64,000 nt of DNA from Flectobacillus longus (GCF_030056705.1 NZ_JASHIC010000012.1:64986-128985); one strand, 5' to 3'; numbered from the stretch's first letter, positions 52,653 to 62,359 are shown. Program-made: numbers and translations. The notes: a model not told the origin generated them from the letters alone.

Positions 52653-54107
52653 ATGGAAAAAAATCAACAACTAAAGAAAGAAATAGGATTGCTAGATGCC
52701 AGTATGATTGTGATTGGCTCTATGATTGGTTCGGGGATTTTCATCGTTTCGGCAGATGTAACTCGCAACCTTGGTTCGCCAGGATACCTCCTCCTCACTT
52801 GGATTATTACTGGTATTATTACGCTCATTTCTGCCTTATCGTATGGCGAACTCGCAGGCATGATGCCCAACGCTGGCGGACAATACGTATATCTTCGTGA
52901 GGCATATAATCCCTTAGTAGGTTTTTTGTTCGGATGGACTACCTTTTTGGTTATCGAAACTGGTACGATTGCCGCAGTGGCAGTGGCTTTTGCCAAATAC
53001 ACTGGCGTACTCCTCCCCGACCTGATCAACGACCAACCTTTCTTGGGTTTCTTTAGTACACAACAATTCTTAGCTATTGCGCTTATTGCATTTCTTACCT
53101 TTATCAATCTCAAAGGTGTTAAAAATGCTAAAATCGTCCAACTCATTTTCACTGTAACCAAAATCGGTGCTTTGCTTGGCTTAGCTGTCGTAGGTATTAT
53201 CGTAGGGCTAAATCCAGACAAAGGCGTATGGGCAATTAATGCGATCGACTTCTGGAGTCCTGTTAAAATTATTTGGGAAAAAGGAAAAATCATTGACTAC
53301 GAATATCTATCGGGTATTGGCCTTTGGTCTGCTGTTGGTTTGGCGTTGATTGGACCATTATTTTCATCATCAGCATGGAATAACGTTACTTATATCGCTG
53401 GCGAAATGAAAAATCCTAAAAGAGATATTCCTCTCTCTTTGCTATATGGAACTTTGACCGTGAGTGCTCTCTACATTTTAGCCAATGTGGCCTATTTGAT
53501 GTTACTGCCAGTACAGGGTCATCCAAATGCACCTGATACACTTTCAAGAGGTATCATGTTTGCCACCAACGACCGAGTAGGAACGGCTGCTGCCGAGATG
53601 ATTTTCGGGAATCCTGCCGCTATTATTATGGCAGTATTCATCATGATTTCGACTTTCGGGTGTAACAATGGTATCATTCTTTCGGGTGCTCGTGTATATT
53701 ATGCCATGGCAAAAAATGGCTTATTTTTCAAAAAAGCAGGCGAAATAAATAAAAATGGCGTCCCAGGATTTTCATTAATTATTCAAGGAGTTTGGGCATC
53801 ATTATTATGTTTATCAGGCACTTATGGTGATTTATTAGATTATACAGTATTCTCGATTCTGGTATTTTATATCTTGACTATCGGTGGCGTATTTATTCTA
53901 AGAAAAAAACAACCAGATACTCCGCGTCCTTACAAAGCTTTTGGTTATCCATTGATTCCTGCAATCTATTTGGTTTTTGCAGCAGGACTTTGTATTAACT
54001 TATTGATTTACAAACCTATTCCTTCGTGGGCGGGTGTTGGTATTGTAGCTTTAGGCATTCCTGTTTTCTATATTTGGAAAAAAATGGAAAAGAAAACGGA
54101 AGAGTAG
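52653..54107 (+). CDS. APC-family amino acid permease
   Basis: The ATG at 52653 (MEKNQQLKKEIGLLDASMIVIGSMIGSGIF) is preferred to the upstream TTG at 52572, which adds an unlikely leader. The 484-residue inner-membrane protein has 12 predicted helices. The first helix contains the GSMIGSGIF substrate-binding break and the rest is typical of the LAT/YfnA-like APC group, with the NPKRDIPLSLL loop. Amino acid substrate cannot be chosen from sequence. A terminator follows at 54135. Confidence 0.9.
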   Translation: MEKNQQLKKEIGLLDASMIVIGSMIGSGIFIVSADVTRNLGSPGYLLLTWIITGIITLISALSYGELAGMMPNAGGQYVYLREAYNPLVGFLFGWTTFLVIETGTIAAVAVAFAKYTGVLLPDLINDQPFLGFFSTQQFLAIALIAFLTFINLKGVKNAKIVQLIFTVTKIGALLGLAVVGIIVGLNPDKGVWAINAIDFWSPVKIIWEKGKIIDYEYLSGIGLWSAVGLALIGPLFSSSAWNNVTYIAGEMKNPKRDIPLSLLYGTLTVSALYILANVAYLMLLPVQGHPNAPDTLSRGIMFATNDRVGTAAAEMIFGNPAAIIMAVFIMISTFGCNNGIILSGARVYYAMAKNGLFFKKAGEINKNGVPGFSLIIQGVWASLLCLSGTYGDLLDYTVFSILVFYILTIGGVFILRKKQPDTPRPYKAFGYPLIPAIYLVFAAGLCINLLIYKPIPSWAGVGIVALGIPVFYIWKKMEKKTEE

Positions 54108-54134
54108 TTTAAAAATTCCTTTCGAAGAAAATTG

Positions 54135-54198
54135 AAGCGCCATAGGTATGACAAGATACAGTTGATTCTGTGATTTGTGATATCTATGGCGCTTTTCG
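54135..54198 (+). terminator. Terminator after the APC permease gene
   Basis: AAGCGCCATAG (54135-54145) pairs with CTATGGCGCTT (54184-54194), with a 38-nt loop and a short T-run. Confidence 0.6.
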
Positions 54199-54246
54199 TA
54201 TTTCTAAAAACATCTCGATACCTAGTCATAAAATCTCAAGGGATAC

Positions 54247-54254
54247 TATCTTTG
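54247..54254 (+). promoter_or_regulatory. -7 box for the YchJ gene
   Basis: TATCTTTG matches TAnnTTTG exactly, 31 nt before the ATG at 54286. No clear TTG at -33. Confidence 0.45.
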
Positions 54255-54285
54255 TATTTATTCAAAACATATTTCCATTGCCCCA

Positions 54286-54771
54286 ATGTCACTAGCCGAA
54301 TTATGCCCTTGCGGCTCTCAAAAAGCATATACTGAATGTTGCGAGCCTTTTATTGAAGGTAAAGAATTTGCACCGACCGCAGAACAATTGATGCGTTCCA
54401 GATATACCGCTTATAACAAAATAAAAGTTGACTATCTTGTCGAAACCACCCATCCAAGCCGAAGAAGTGATTTTGACCCGTCGTCAATTCGTGAATGGGC
54501 TACCGAAAATACTTGGATTAAACTCGAAGTACTTTCTACCAAAAACGGAAAAAGTACTGATACTCAAGGAGAAGTGGAGTTTAGAGCTTCTTTTAAAGAT
54601 GCTGATGGAATTGCTCGCACGCATTACGAATATTCAAGTTTTGTAAAAGAACAAAATCGCTGGTACTACGTATTAGGTAAATTTCAACCACCTGCCAATC
54701 AAAAAATCGATCGTAATGCACCATGTCCTTGCGGAAGCGGAAAGAAATATAAAAAATGCTGTGGAAAATAG
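54286..54771 (+). CDS. YchJ-family protein with two SEC-C motifs
   Basis: The 161-residue cytosolic protein has zinc-binding SEC-C motifs at both ends: [17 protein letters not shown] at residues 5-22 and [17 protein letters not shown] at the C-terminus, with the central NTF2-like domain of UPF0225 ([27 protein letters not shown] and [14 protein letters not shown]). Length matches YchJ (about 150). Its function is unknown; the SEC-C motif binds zinc and, in SecA, SecB or ribosomes. Confidence 0.92.
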   Translation: MSLAELCPCGSQKAYTECCEPFIEGKEFAPTAEQLMRSRYTAYNKIKVDYLVETTHPSRRSDFDPSSIREWATENTWIKLEVLSTKNGKSTDTQGEVEFRASFKDADGIARTHYEYSSFVKEQNRWYYVLGKFQPPANQKIDRNAPCPCGSGKKYKKCCGK

Positions 54772-54967
54772 ATAGAAGTGCAAAATTATGAGTTGTGAAT
54801 CTACATTTTTTAATTGTCAACACTTTATATCTGTAATTGATTTTTTTGTCTGATTGAGCTTTCGGCAAAATATTCCCATTCTTTCTCAGGAACACTTTTA
54901 AGCATTTGGCTTAGGGCATAAAGCCTACAGCGTAGAAATACAATTTTACTAAAAAACCAACCAACTT

Positions 54968-55252
54968 ATGTTAACCGTTATCGCAAAAATTACTGCACAA
55001 AAAGGCAAAGAAGAAATCGCTAAACAAGCTTTATTGGGACTTATTACTCCTACTGTTGCAGAAGAAGGATGTATTGATTATGTATTGCACCAATCTAACG
55101 AAGATGCTACGATTTTCTATTTTTACGAAAACTGGGAAAGTCAAGAGCATTTAGATAAACACTTGGCAAATACCCATTTAGTAGAATTTGGCAAAACATC
55201 TGGAGAGTTTTTGGCAGGTCCTGCTGAGCTAATTTTAGCTACAAAATTATAA
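54968..55252 (+). CDS. Antibiotic biosynthesis monooxygenase-fold protein (YgiN-like)
   Basis: The 94-residue protein is one ABM ferredoxin-like domain: MLTVIAKITAQKGKEEIAKQ, GCIDYVLHQSNEDATIFYFYENWES and HLDKHLANTHLVEFG, the usual arrangement of YgiN-type quinol monooxygenases. It is dimeric and cytosolic in the family. A terminator follows 6 bases after the stop. It is not clearly linked to its neighbours. Confidence 0.87.
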   Translation: MLTVIAKITAQKGKEEIAKQALLGLITPTVAEEGCIDYVLHQSNEDATIFYFYENWESQEHLDKHLANTHLVEFGKTSGEFLAGPAELILATKL

Positions 55253-55258
55253 TTTATT

Positions 55259-55283
55259 GGTCAAAGAGATTTTCTCTTTGACC
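55259..55283 (+). terminator. Terminator after the monooxygenase-fold gene
   Basis: GGTCAAAGAGA (55259-55269) and TCTCTTTGACC (55273-55283) form a perfect 11-bp stem with a 3-base loop. Confidence 0.65.
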
Positions 55284-55330
55284 TAATTACCTCTCACTAA
55301 ATCAAACACATAATCTCTCGATACTATAAC

Positions 55331-56587
55331 ATGAAAAAGCTCTTCTTTTTTTACCTATTTCTCTTTACAATTACTGTTTTTGCTCAAAAACCTCAACAAT
55401 TTACTTCGGGTATAGCTCCCGAAAAAGTAGGAATGTCTACTGAGCGTTTAAATAGAATAGAGCAATTACTCAATCGAAAAATCGCAGAAAAACGCATCCC
55501 TGGTGCAGTGGTATTAGCCGCTCGTCATGGGCAGCTGGTATTACATAAGGCATACGGAATGAATGATATCGAAGCCCGAAAAGTCCAAAAAACGGATGAT
55601 ATTTTTCGTATCATGTCTATGTCAAAAGCAGCCACTTCGGTGGCAGTCATGATGCTTTATGAAGAAGGTCTATTTAGCTTAGACGACCCTATTTCTAAAT
55701 ATATTCCTGCTTTTAAAAATGGTCAAATTGTCGACCAAATCAATCCTCAAGATAGTACTTACACCGCTCATCCTGCCAAAAAAGAAATTACGATTCGACA
55801 TTTATTGAGCCATACTGCGGGTATTCCTTATCAAAATGCTTTGTACGGAAAGGCTAAAATTCCTTATTATTTTTCTACTCAAAACGAAACGATTGCCGAA
55901 ACAATGAATCGCTTGGGGGCTTTACCTAAGTTTCATGAACCAGGTGAAAAATTCACTTATGGACTCAATACCGACGTTTTGGGCTATTTTGTCGAAGTCG
56001 TTTCAGGAATGCCTTTTGACCAATTTCTGAAGAAAAAAATATTCGAGCCTCTAGGCATGAATGATACGGGTTTTTATATCGACGATGCCAAGAAAAATCG
56101 ACTAGTGACAGTTTATGAAGAAATAGGAAAAGAAAAAGGCATTACACCAAAGCCTCGTTCACAATGGACTGATTATCCTATTTCGGGCGAAAGAAAATAC
56201 TTTTCTGGCGGTGCTGGTTTAACTTCTACGGCTTTAGATTATGCCAAACTTTGCCAAATGCTCTTGAACGGCGGTACTTTTAACAACACTCGCTTGTTGA
56301 GTCGCAAAACCGTCGAGCTAATGACTACCAACCAAATTGGCGAACTAAGCATCAGAGATAATACCAATAAATTTGGCTTAGGATTTGAAATTTATACCCA
56401 AAAAGGAAAAGCATCTTTGCCAAGTTCGGAAGGAGCCTTCGAATGGGGCGGTATGTATTACACGCACTATACCATCGACCCAAAAGAGGATTTATTATTG
56501 GTTGTAATGTTTCAAGTTTGGCCGAAAAAAGACGGAGGAATTGAAAAACAGGTACAGCAAATGATTTATCAGTCGATTATTGACTAA
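55331..56587 (+). CDS. Secreted beta-lactamase-fold serine hydrolase
   Basis: The 418-residue protein has a signal peptide (about 19 residues, ending VFAQ) and a class C beta-lactamase-like fold: S96-MS-K99 is the nucleophile motif in RIMSMSKAATSVAVMM, Y210 lies in FTYGLNTDVLGYFVEVVSG, and a C-terminal WGGMYYTHYTIDPKEDLLLVVMFQ replaces the KTG-type motif with a related HxG-type position. This is typical of esterase EstB-like or transesterase enzymes rather than of resistance enzymes. It is periplasmic. Substrate is unknown. Confidence 0.87.
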   Translation: MKKLFFFYLFLFTITVFAQKPQQFTSGIAPEKVGMSTERLNRIEQLLNRKIAEKRIPGAVVLAARHGQLVLHKAYGMNDIEARKVQKTDDIFRIMSMSKAATSVAVMMLYEEGLFSLDDPISKYIPAFKNGQIVDQINPQDSTYTAHPAKKEITIRHLLSHTAGIPYQNALYGKAKIPYYFSTQNETIAETMNRLGALPKFHEPGEKFTYGLNTDVLGYFVEVVSGMPFDQFLKKKIFEPLGMNDTGFYIDDAKKNRLVTVYEEIGKEKGITPKPRSQWTDYPISGERKYFSGGAGLTSTALDYAKLCQMLLNGGTFNNTRLLSRKTVELMTTNQIGELSIRDNTNKFGLGFEIYTQKGKASLPSSEGAFEWGGMYYTHYTIDPKEDLLLVVMFQVWPKKDGGIEKQVQQMIYQSIID

Positions 56588-56692
56588 ACTATTTTGTCGA
56601 AATATCAGTTCTAAAAGGGTTATCACACAAGGTTATTGGGTAGTGATTTTATTACGAGAAGCTACCCAAAAATCTATATCCCAACAAAAATT

Positions 56693-57400
56693 ATGTCTGA
56701 AATCAAAACTGCATTTATTACAGGAGGTTCGAAAGGTATTGGCTACGGAATCGCCGAAGTATTAATCAAAGAAGGTATCAAAGTTGCTATCACCAGTCGT
56801 TCGTTGGCTGGCGCCGAGGAAGCTGCCGCAAAACTAAACGAAATCAAAGAAGGATACGCACTGGGCTTGGAATCAGATGTAAGAAGTCTTGCCTCACAAG
56901 AATCCGCAGTGGCGAAAGTATTAGCCACTTGGGGAAGAATCGACTATGTAATTGCCAATGCTGGTGTAGGTCACTTTGCTCCTGTTCAGGACTTGACCGA
57001 AGAACAATGGCAAGAAACAATTGACATCAACTTGACGGGTGTATTCTTTACCACAAAAGCTACACTTGAGGCCTTAAAAGTTACACAAGGATATTTTATT
57101 TCTATTTCGAGCTTGGCAGGAACTAATTTCTTTGCCAAAGGAACCGCTTATAATGCCAGCAAATTTGGTTTGGTAGGATTTACACAGGCGCTTATGATGG
57201 ACGTGCGCAGCGAGGGTATCAAAGTGACAACGATTATGCCAGGGTCGGTAGCAACGTATTTCAATGGTCATACACCAAATGAACAAGATGCTTGGAAAAT
57301 CCAACCAGAGGATATTGGTCAAATCGTTGCAGACCTAATCAAACTTCCTGCACGTACTTTACCAAGTAAAATCGAAGTAAGACCAACATCACCGAAGTAA
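56693..57400 (+). CDS. Short-chain dehydrogenase/reductase
   Basis: I chose the ATG at 56693 (MSEIKTAFITGGSKGIG); the TTG at 56636 adds an unlikely leader. The 235-residue SDR shows GGSKGIG at 11-17, NAG at 89-91, the catalytic serine S139 or S140, and Y153-NAS-K157. Residues after 180 (TIMPGSVATYFNGHTPN) form the substrate region. It is a cytosolic NAD(P)-dependent oxidoreductase of the classical type; substrate is unknown. A palindrome separates it from the convergent membrane protein gene. Confidence 0.9.
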   Translation: MSEIKTAFITGGSKGIGYGIAEVLIKEGIKVAITSRSLAGAEEAAAKLNEIKEGYALGLESDVRSLASQESAVAKVLATWGRIDYVIANAGVGHFAPVQDLTEEQWQETIDINLTGVFFTTKATLEALKVTQGYFISISSLAGTNFFAKGTAYNASKFGLVGFTQALMMDVRSEGIKVTTIMPGSVATYFNGHTPNEQDAWKIQPEDIGQIVADLIKLPARTLPSKIEVRPTSPK

Positions 57401-57405
57401 TATTT

Positions 57406-57475
57406 AGTGATTGAGTGTTTGAGCGAATGAGTGATTTTTTAGTTATTCACTCAAACGCTAAATCGCTCAATCACT
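57406..57475. repeat. Palindrome with GAGTGATT-type arms between convergent genes
   Basis: The arm at 57406-57435 is largely complementary to 57446-57475, both made of the same TTGAGTG and AGCG words as the outer arms of the elements at 6597, 10177 and 15688. It probably acts as a bidirectional terminator. Confidence 0.55.
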
Positions 57476-57483
57476 CAATTTAT

Positions 57484-59157
57484 TTACCAATTCGTCTCCA
57501 CGGCTTTTCTATTATCAGCCTCTATGGTAACGCTCTGCTGAGTATTCAAAATACGTTTTTGAGTATCTTCGACTGCCAAAATAGCTAGTTTATAAGTACC
57601 TGCATCAAATTCGAATGTTGGAATTTGGTTTTCAAAATAAGGCCCAAAAACTGCATGCCCTCCTATCAATAACCTCGTACCTGCTTTTACCGAACGAAGT
57701 GGGAAAACATATACTCGTTTTGAAGACTTAGCAATCAAATACACTCCATTATCAGGGTCGAGCCAAGGAAAATGAAAATCGCCAACACCACGAATCACGA
57801 CATTGCCATCTTGCACTTTGGCTTCTTCTAATTTGATTTGTGGATCATGACTAAAGTCGTTGGCCAACAAAATAGGCGTTAAACTACTAAATACTGTCTC
57901 AGGATTATAGTATCTAAACTGCGTTGGACTATTAGTTTTCCCTGACAAATCTTCATACGTCCAATTGAACATACTGCAAATCAACCCCTTGTAATGATAA
58001 TCTATTTGTGAAATGCTCTGCCAAAATCCGTTGACATAGGTCAAAATTGAAAACGGAAGTGCTAACAAAAACATACTCCAACGATGCTTTTCTTCTAGCA
58101 CTCGCAACAGCCAAACATACATCGTAATCACAAACAAAAGACTGTAAATCTTGTATCTGCTCGTCAAGATGGTTGGCATTCCGTATCCCACAACCCTCGT
58201 CCATGCGACCATAAAAGATGATAAAACAATCAATAATATGGTTGCTAAAACAAAAACAGGCCAGTTTTTAGGAGTAGAATATTTTTTCAATCTAAAATCA
58301 AAAGGAATATTTCTGACAACACAAATCAACGCTAGCATTAACAAGATACCTCCCAACAAAATCGCCTTTATAGTTCGTGCCGAAATCGTTGAATCGAGTG
58401 ATACATCAGCGGCACTTCCAGCAAAAGAAACAAAAGCTAAAAGTACCTTTTTCAAGTCTGACAAGGTAGCCGAAGGTGTTGCTGGAGGTTTCTGGTAACT
58501 CGCAAAATAGAGATAAGCAAGCCCTAGTCCTACCAGAACCAAGATTCCAAAATTTTTCCACTGCTGTTTCAACAATAAAAAACCACCCATAATTGCTAAG
58601 GTAACAAAGCCATTTCCACTGGTAAACACTGAAATCGATACCAATACCAGCGCACTGATGAGTCTTTCTTCCTCTAATTCCCAAAATGCCCAAAGACTTA
58701 GGAAAACAATTCCAAAATTTTGGATAGAAGCCATTCCCCAATAGGTATTTTCCTGATTAATCGAGGTTAATAGTATCCAAGGAAGCGGTAAAAAGTACAA
58801 AAGTGATATTTTATTTTTCTTGAAATAAGCAGCATATATCCCCAACACACCGACTAACAGGATATTGCCAAACCACATTAACCATTTGTAATTAATACTT
58901 CCATAAATCCCATAAACCAACAAAAACCAAATACGAGTAAGTCCAATTCGGTGTTCGTTATGTTGTGCAAAAATGCTAGCAACTCTTTCTGTCCAAGTTT
59001 TACTTTCTTGGAATTTTACTAAAAAACCCTTCAGTCCGTGGTCGTCCACGTAAGGTATATTCATGCCATAAAGCTCAATCAATAGGAAATACAGTAGAAT
59101 GGGTAAGATTAGTAAACCCCAAAACCAAAATTTCGACAGGACTTTTTGTTCTTTCAC
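57484..59157 (-). CDS. Polytopic membrane protein of unknown function
   Basis: The 557-residue protein starts with GTG and has about 10-12 hydrophobic segments over residues 10-400, then a periplasmic C-terminal beta-rich domain (about 410-545, with VRGVGDFHFPWLDPDNGVYLIAKSSKRVYVFP). Early acidic residues in IPYVDDHGLKGF and the HNEHR motif in the first loop are arranged as in GT-C glycosyltransferases, but I cannot assign a family. The gene lies next to a GT39-type gene and both read leftward with a 153-bp gap. Confidence 0.6.
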   Translation of the reverse strand: MKEQKVLSKFWFWGLLILPILLYFLLIELYGMNIPYVDDHGLKGFLVKFQESKTWTERVASIFAQHNEHRIGLTRIWFLLVYGIYGSINYKWLMWFGNILLVGVLGIYAAYFKKNKISLLYFLPLPWILLTSINQENTYWGMASIQNFGIVFLSLWAFWELEEERLISALVLVSISVFTSGNGFVTLAIMGGFLLLKQQWKNFGILVLVGLGLAYLYFASYQKPPATPSATLSDLKKVLLAFVSFAGSAADVSLDSTISARTIKAILLGGILLMLALICVVRNIPFDFRLKKYSTPKNWPVFVLATILLIVLSSFMVAWTRVVGYGMPTILTSRYKIYSLLFVITMYVWLLRVLEEKHRWSMFLLALPFSILTYVNGFWQSISQIDYHYKGLICSMFNWTYEDLSGKTNSPTQFRYYNPETVFSSLTPILLANDFSHDPQIKLEEAKVQDGNVVIRGVGDFHFPWLDPDNGVYLIAKSSKRVYVFPLRSVKAGTRLLIGGHAVFGPYFENQIPTFEFDAGTYKLAILAVEDTQKRILNTQQSVTIEADNRKAVETNW

Positions 59158-59310
59158 TATCTATAAATTTTAATATTTTGAAAATGCTTTCTAAGATAAA
59201 AGGGTGATTAATTTTAGTAATTATACAACTGTTGCATTTTATTCTGAATGTAAAATATTGATTATCGAAACTACACTCATAATTAACAACTCAAAACTCA
59301 TCACTACTGC

Positions 59311-60900
59311 TTAGTATCGGTATTTCATGCCCTCAAAATTGAACAATACGATGGTTTGTCCATTTCTTTTCAATAAAACTCTATCTGTTTCTTCAAAGGC
59401 AATTCGCTGGGTATAGGTTGCATCTTTGGGAAGATATAAGTTTACCAACTGTGCATCATGATTATCAAACTCGCCCTTAGGACGGTCAATAGCCTTGCTA
59501 AAGCCATTTGCATAGACCGAAGGGTAAACAATAGTATCGCCAGGCATATACATCGACTTGATTTTATCTGCTACCATGATATAAGGATTCGCCCCACGAT
59601 TGTGCGAGCTCGTGTACTTTTGTTGTCCGTCGGCATAAAAATGCTTAATAATTCTAGCAAAAGAATACAATTGCATCAATAATATAACAGCAAAGCCTGT
59701 CAGTAGTATTCTATGGTTTTCAAACATTTTGACCAAAAACCAAGCCATCAAAATCGATACAAATGGTAAACCAAAACTGGTATATCTAAAATAAAAACCT
59801 GTCATTACACCTGCTTTATAGGCAGAGACTACAGAGAAAACGAAAGGAATAAATACAATTAATCCTACAAAGATAAACAACTGACAATCAATCATTTTAG
59901 CTTTTTTCAAAATCACAAATGTAACTACTAACAAAAAACTAATAACTAATATTACAGCGACTTTATTACCAAATTTTTCGTACCAACCATTCGTAAAAAT
60001 AAAATAGTCTGACACAATTGAAGTTCCACGGGTAAATAGATTTTTGGCAGAAGCCAAATCAATAAAACCTTGATAAGAAGCAGCAAGCTTAGGATTTTTC
60101 AGAATAGAATTGTACAAATTAGTAGCATCCTTAATATACAAAAGTGCATATTGACCAGGTCCTTTGGTCATCCAAAGTCCAAAAGGAATAGCCATAATAC
60201 CATAACAAATCATAAAACTACGAAGCTTCAACCACGTGCGGTCGGCTATGAGCCAATACAAACCATGCACCAGAAAAACTGTGAAAGTGAGGTAGTTAGA
60301 AAATATAGTTAGGATAATCGAAACGGTATAGGCAACATAATACTTTAGCGAACTTTTACCATTTACCATAATTTGTAAAAAGTAATAAGACGCCATTGTA
60401 CCAAAGAAAATACAGGTAGTATAAAAGCGAGCTTGCTGACTAAAAATAATGTAAAACGGTTCGATAGCCGCCAAAAATGCAGCAATCAAAGCGATTTTAT
60501 CATTCTTAAAAATATTGCGTCCAATCAAAAAGATAAATAGAATTGTGAGTAGGTTATAGATAGCAGAAACACTTCTTAAAGCACCATCCGAATGACCGAA
60601 CAAATGCCCAAAGATATTCATCGTGATTAAATGAACCGTTGCGTTTCCGCTGGTATCGCCACGTGCGTTGGCATCCAACAAATCAGCAATAGTTTTAGGT
60701 TGCCAGAAATCTCGTGGTGTAAATGTTTTGTCAGGTGCCATCAAGGCTTTTTTCCCGCCAATGTTTACATTTCCGACGGCCACCATGATTCCTTGCTTTT
60801 CATCGCCAAAAATTCCATAGTTATTGATATGGTAAAAGCGTAGGACTGTTGCAAAAACAAAAATGAATAGGAAGGCGATATTTGCAGTATTCTTAGACAT
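59311..60900 (-). CDS. GT39/ArnT-like membrane glycosyltransferase
   Basis: The 529-residue membrane protein belongs to the PMT/ArnT group. The catalytic acidic pair is in YGIFGDEKQG in the first extracytoplasmic loop (residues about 29-38), followed by about 12 hydrophobic segments with the recurring IGRNIFKNDKIALIAAFLAAIEPFYIIFSQQARFYTTC block, and a C-terminal soluble tail. These enzymes use polyprenyl-phosphate sugars as donors to glycosylate proteins or lipid A. Acceptor is unknown. Confidence 0.85.
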   Translation of the reverse strand: MSKNTANIAFLFIFVFATVLRFYHINNYGIFGDEKQGIMVAVGNVNIGGKKALMAPDKTFTPRDFWQPKTIADLLDANARGDTSGNATVHLITMNIFGHLFGHSDGALRSVSAIYNLLTILFIFLIGRNIFKNDKIALIAAFLAAIEPFYIIFSQQARFYTTCIFFGTMASYYFLQIMVNGKSSLKYYVAYTVSIILTIFSNYLTFTVFLVHGLYWLIADRTWLKLRSFMICYGIMAIPFGLWMTKGPGQYALLYIKDATNLYNSILKNPKLAASYQGFIDLASAKNLFTRGTSIVSDYFIFTNGWYEKFGNKVAVILVISFLLVVTFVILKKAKMIDCQLFIFVGLIVFIPFVFSVVSAYKAGVMTGFYFRYTSFGLPFVSILMAWFLVKMFENHRILLTGFAVILLMQLYSFARIIKHFYADGQQKYTSSHNRGANPYIMVADKIKSMYMPGDTIVYPSVYANGFSKAIDRPKGEFDNHDAQLVNLYLPKDATYTQRIAFEETDRVLLKRNGQTIVLFNFEGMKYRY

Positions 60901-61078
60901 TTATTTCTATTTTGAGGTCAATGGATTTTAATTGTATGGGTAATATATTTAATAACACAGGAATGCTGTAGGCTAAAAGTTGAAAAGTATTTCTCATGAA
61001 ATAATTTAAGTTTTTTTGCCTAATGCCTACGTCTTAAAGCCTAAAGCATATTAATGTAATTTTATTTTGCATTAATGC

Positions 61079-62263
61079 CTATAAACTCAATTGAGTAAGC
61101 TTTTCTAAATGGTGATAATCGATACCAAAATAGGCTTTGGTCTGCGCAATTTCTTGCAAAATTTCTTCTTGACGTTTTGGATTAATACCAGATTTAATAC
61201 CTACAACCAAAACGTTTTTGGGCGTGTGTGCATCTGAGATAAATTCAAAAACTTTGGTTTTGTAACCAAAATATTCTAAAATCAATGCACGAATTCCATC
61301 TGTTACCATTTCGGCTTGTCGTTCGAGAAAGATGCCGTATTTGGTCAAAAACTTCAATTCATTTTGTGCTTTGTTTTTTTCTATTTCTCTTCTGATTTGT
61401 TTGTGGCAACAAGGTGCTACAACAATCAACTCGGCACTAGATTGTAATCCTTTATAAATGGCATCATCAGTAGCGGTATCACAAGCGTGTAAGGCTATCA
61501 ACATACTGATGTCTTTTTGCTCATAGTCCAAAATGGTTCCTTGTGTAAAACTCAATCCTTCAAATCCTGCTTTATGAGCAAATTGATTGCATAAATCAAC
61601 CATATCCTGACGATATTCCACTCCCTGAACTTGAGTTTTTAAGCCTAAAGTATTGTGTAAATAATCGTACAAAGCAAAGGTCAAATACCCTTTTCCTGAA
61701 CCCATATCTACCACTTTGTGTAAGTTTTCGATAGCTGAATCTTTAATCAAAGAACTCAAAATCTCTACATAGTGATTGATTTGACGGTATTTATCTTGAG
61801 CATTTTTGAAAACATTACCTTGCTCATCTGTAATTTTCAAATCTACCAGATAGGCTTTTTCTGTTGGCTTTATCAATCTTTTCTTTTCTTTGTCATGCTC
61901 CAAAGATGGTTTTGCTATCACACTTGCTGCTTTTTGCTTAAGGATAACTTTTCCATTTTTCAGTGCCTCATATTGCCAATCAGACTCGGTACTCATGAGT
62001 GTTGCTACTTTAAAACCTTCTTCCAGCCATTCAGCAATGGATTTGTAGCCCTCCGCCAAATCGAAGTTTTTAACAATATCCTTGGTTTTATATCGAAAAG
62101 TAAACGCTAGTTTTTCAATGTTTTTAATTAAAACTAAACGTATATAAATGTTCTTCAAAGCAGGCTCATTGCCCTGATAATTGCCCAAAGAGACTTTTAC
62201 CAAAGACTTTTGCTCAACTGCCTGTTGAATTTGTTCACAAAATTGTGCTATCTGATTTTTCAC
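61079..62263 (-). CDS. Class I SAM-dependent methyltransferase (METTL25/TRMT13-like)
   Basis: The frame runs to a TTG at 62293, but that codon overlaps the -7 box TATCTTTG (62298-62291). The GTG at 62263 would start just downstream of the predicted transcript start, so I use it; no ATG lies nearby. The product has about 394 residues: an N-terminal region of unknown fold and a Rossmann methyltransferase core (about 190-320) with VVDMGSGKGYLTFALYDYL, VQGVEYRQDMVDLC and LIALHACDTATDDAI followed by VVAPCCHKQIRRE, the PCCH motif of the family. RNA or protein may be the substrate. Confidence 0.82.
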   Translation of the reverse strand: MKNQIAQFCEQIQQAVEQKSLVKVSLGNYQGNEPALKNIYIRLVLIKNIEKLAFTFRYKTKDIVKNFDLAEGYKSIAEWLEEGFKVATLMSTESDWQYEALKNGKVILKQKAASVIAKPSLEHDKEKKRLIKPTEKAYLVDLKITDEQGNVFKNAQDKYRQINHYVEILSSLIKDSAIENLHKVVDMGSGKGYLTFALYDYLHNTLGLKTQVQGVEYRQDMVDLCNQFAHKAGFEGLSFTQGTILDYEQKDISMLIALHACDTATDDAIYKGLQSSAELIVVAPCCHKQIRREIEKNKAQNELKFLTKYGIFLERQAEMVTDGIRALILEYFGYKTKVFEFISDAHTPKNVLVVGIKSGINPKRQEEILQEIAQTKAYFGIDYHHLEKLTQLSL

Positions 62264-62290
62264 TAGAATCGTCTTTAAACTTTCAAAGTG

Positions 62291-62298
62291 CAAAGATA
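62291..62298 (-). promoter_or_regulatory. -7 box for the methyltransferase gene
   Basis: On the - strand TATCTTTG matches TAnnTTTG, 28 nt before the GTG at 62263. No clear TTG at -33, because the terminator of the upstream gene occupies that region. Confidence 0.4.
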
Positions 62299-62330
62299 CA
62301 AAAATAGCCTCGGATTGAGGCTATTTTTGT
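62298..62330 (-). terminator. Terminator after the alpha/beta hydrolase gene
   Basis: ACAAAAATAGCCTC (62298-62311), a 5-nt loop and GAGGCTATTTTTGT (62317-62330) form a perfect 14-bp stem. Confidence 0.8.
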
Positions 62331-62359
62331 ACTTATCAAAGAAGCTGTTTGATAAATGG

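Noticed and set aside
52664-53293. 209-codon antisense frame within the APC permease gene
   Set aside because: It mirrors the hydrophobic codons of the real gene; the sense frame has clear family motifs and the antisense one none.
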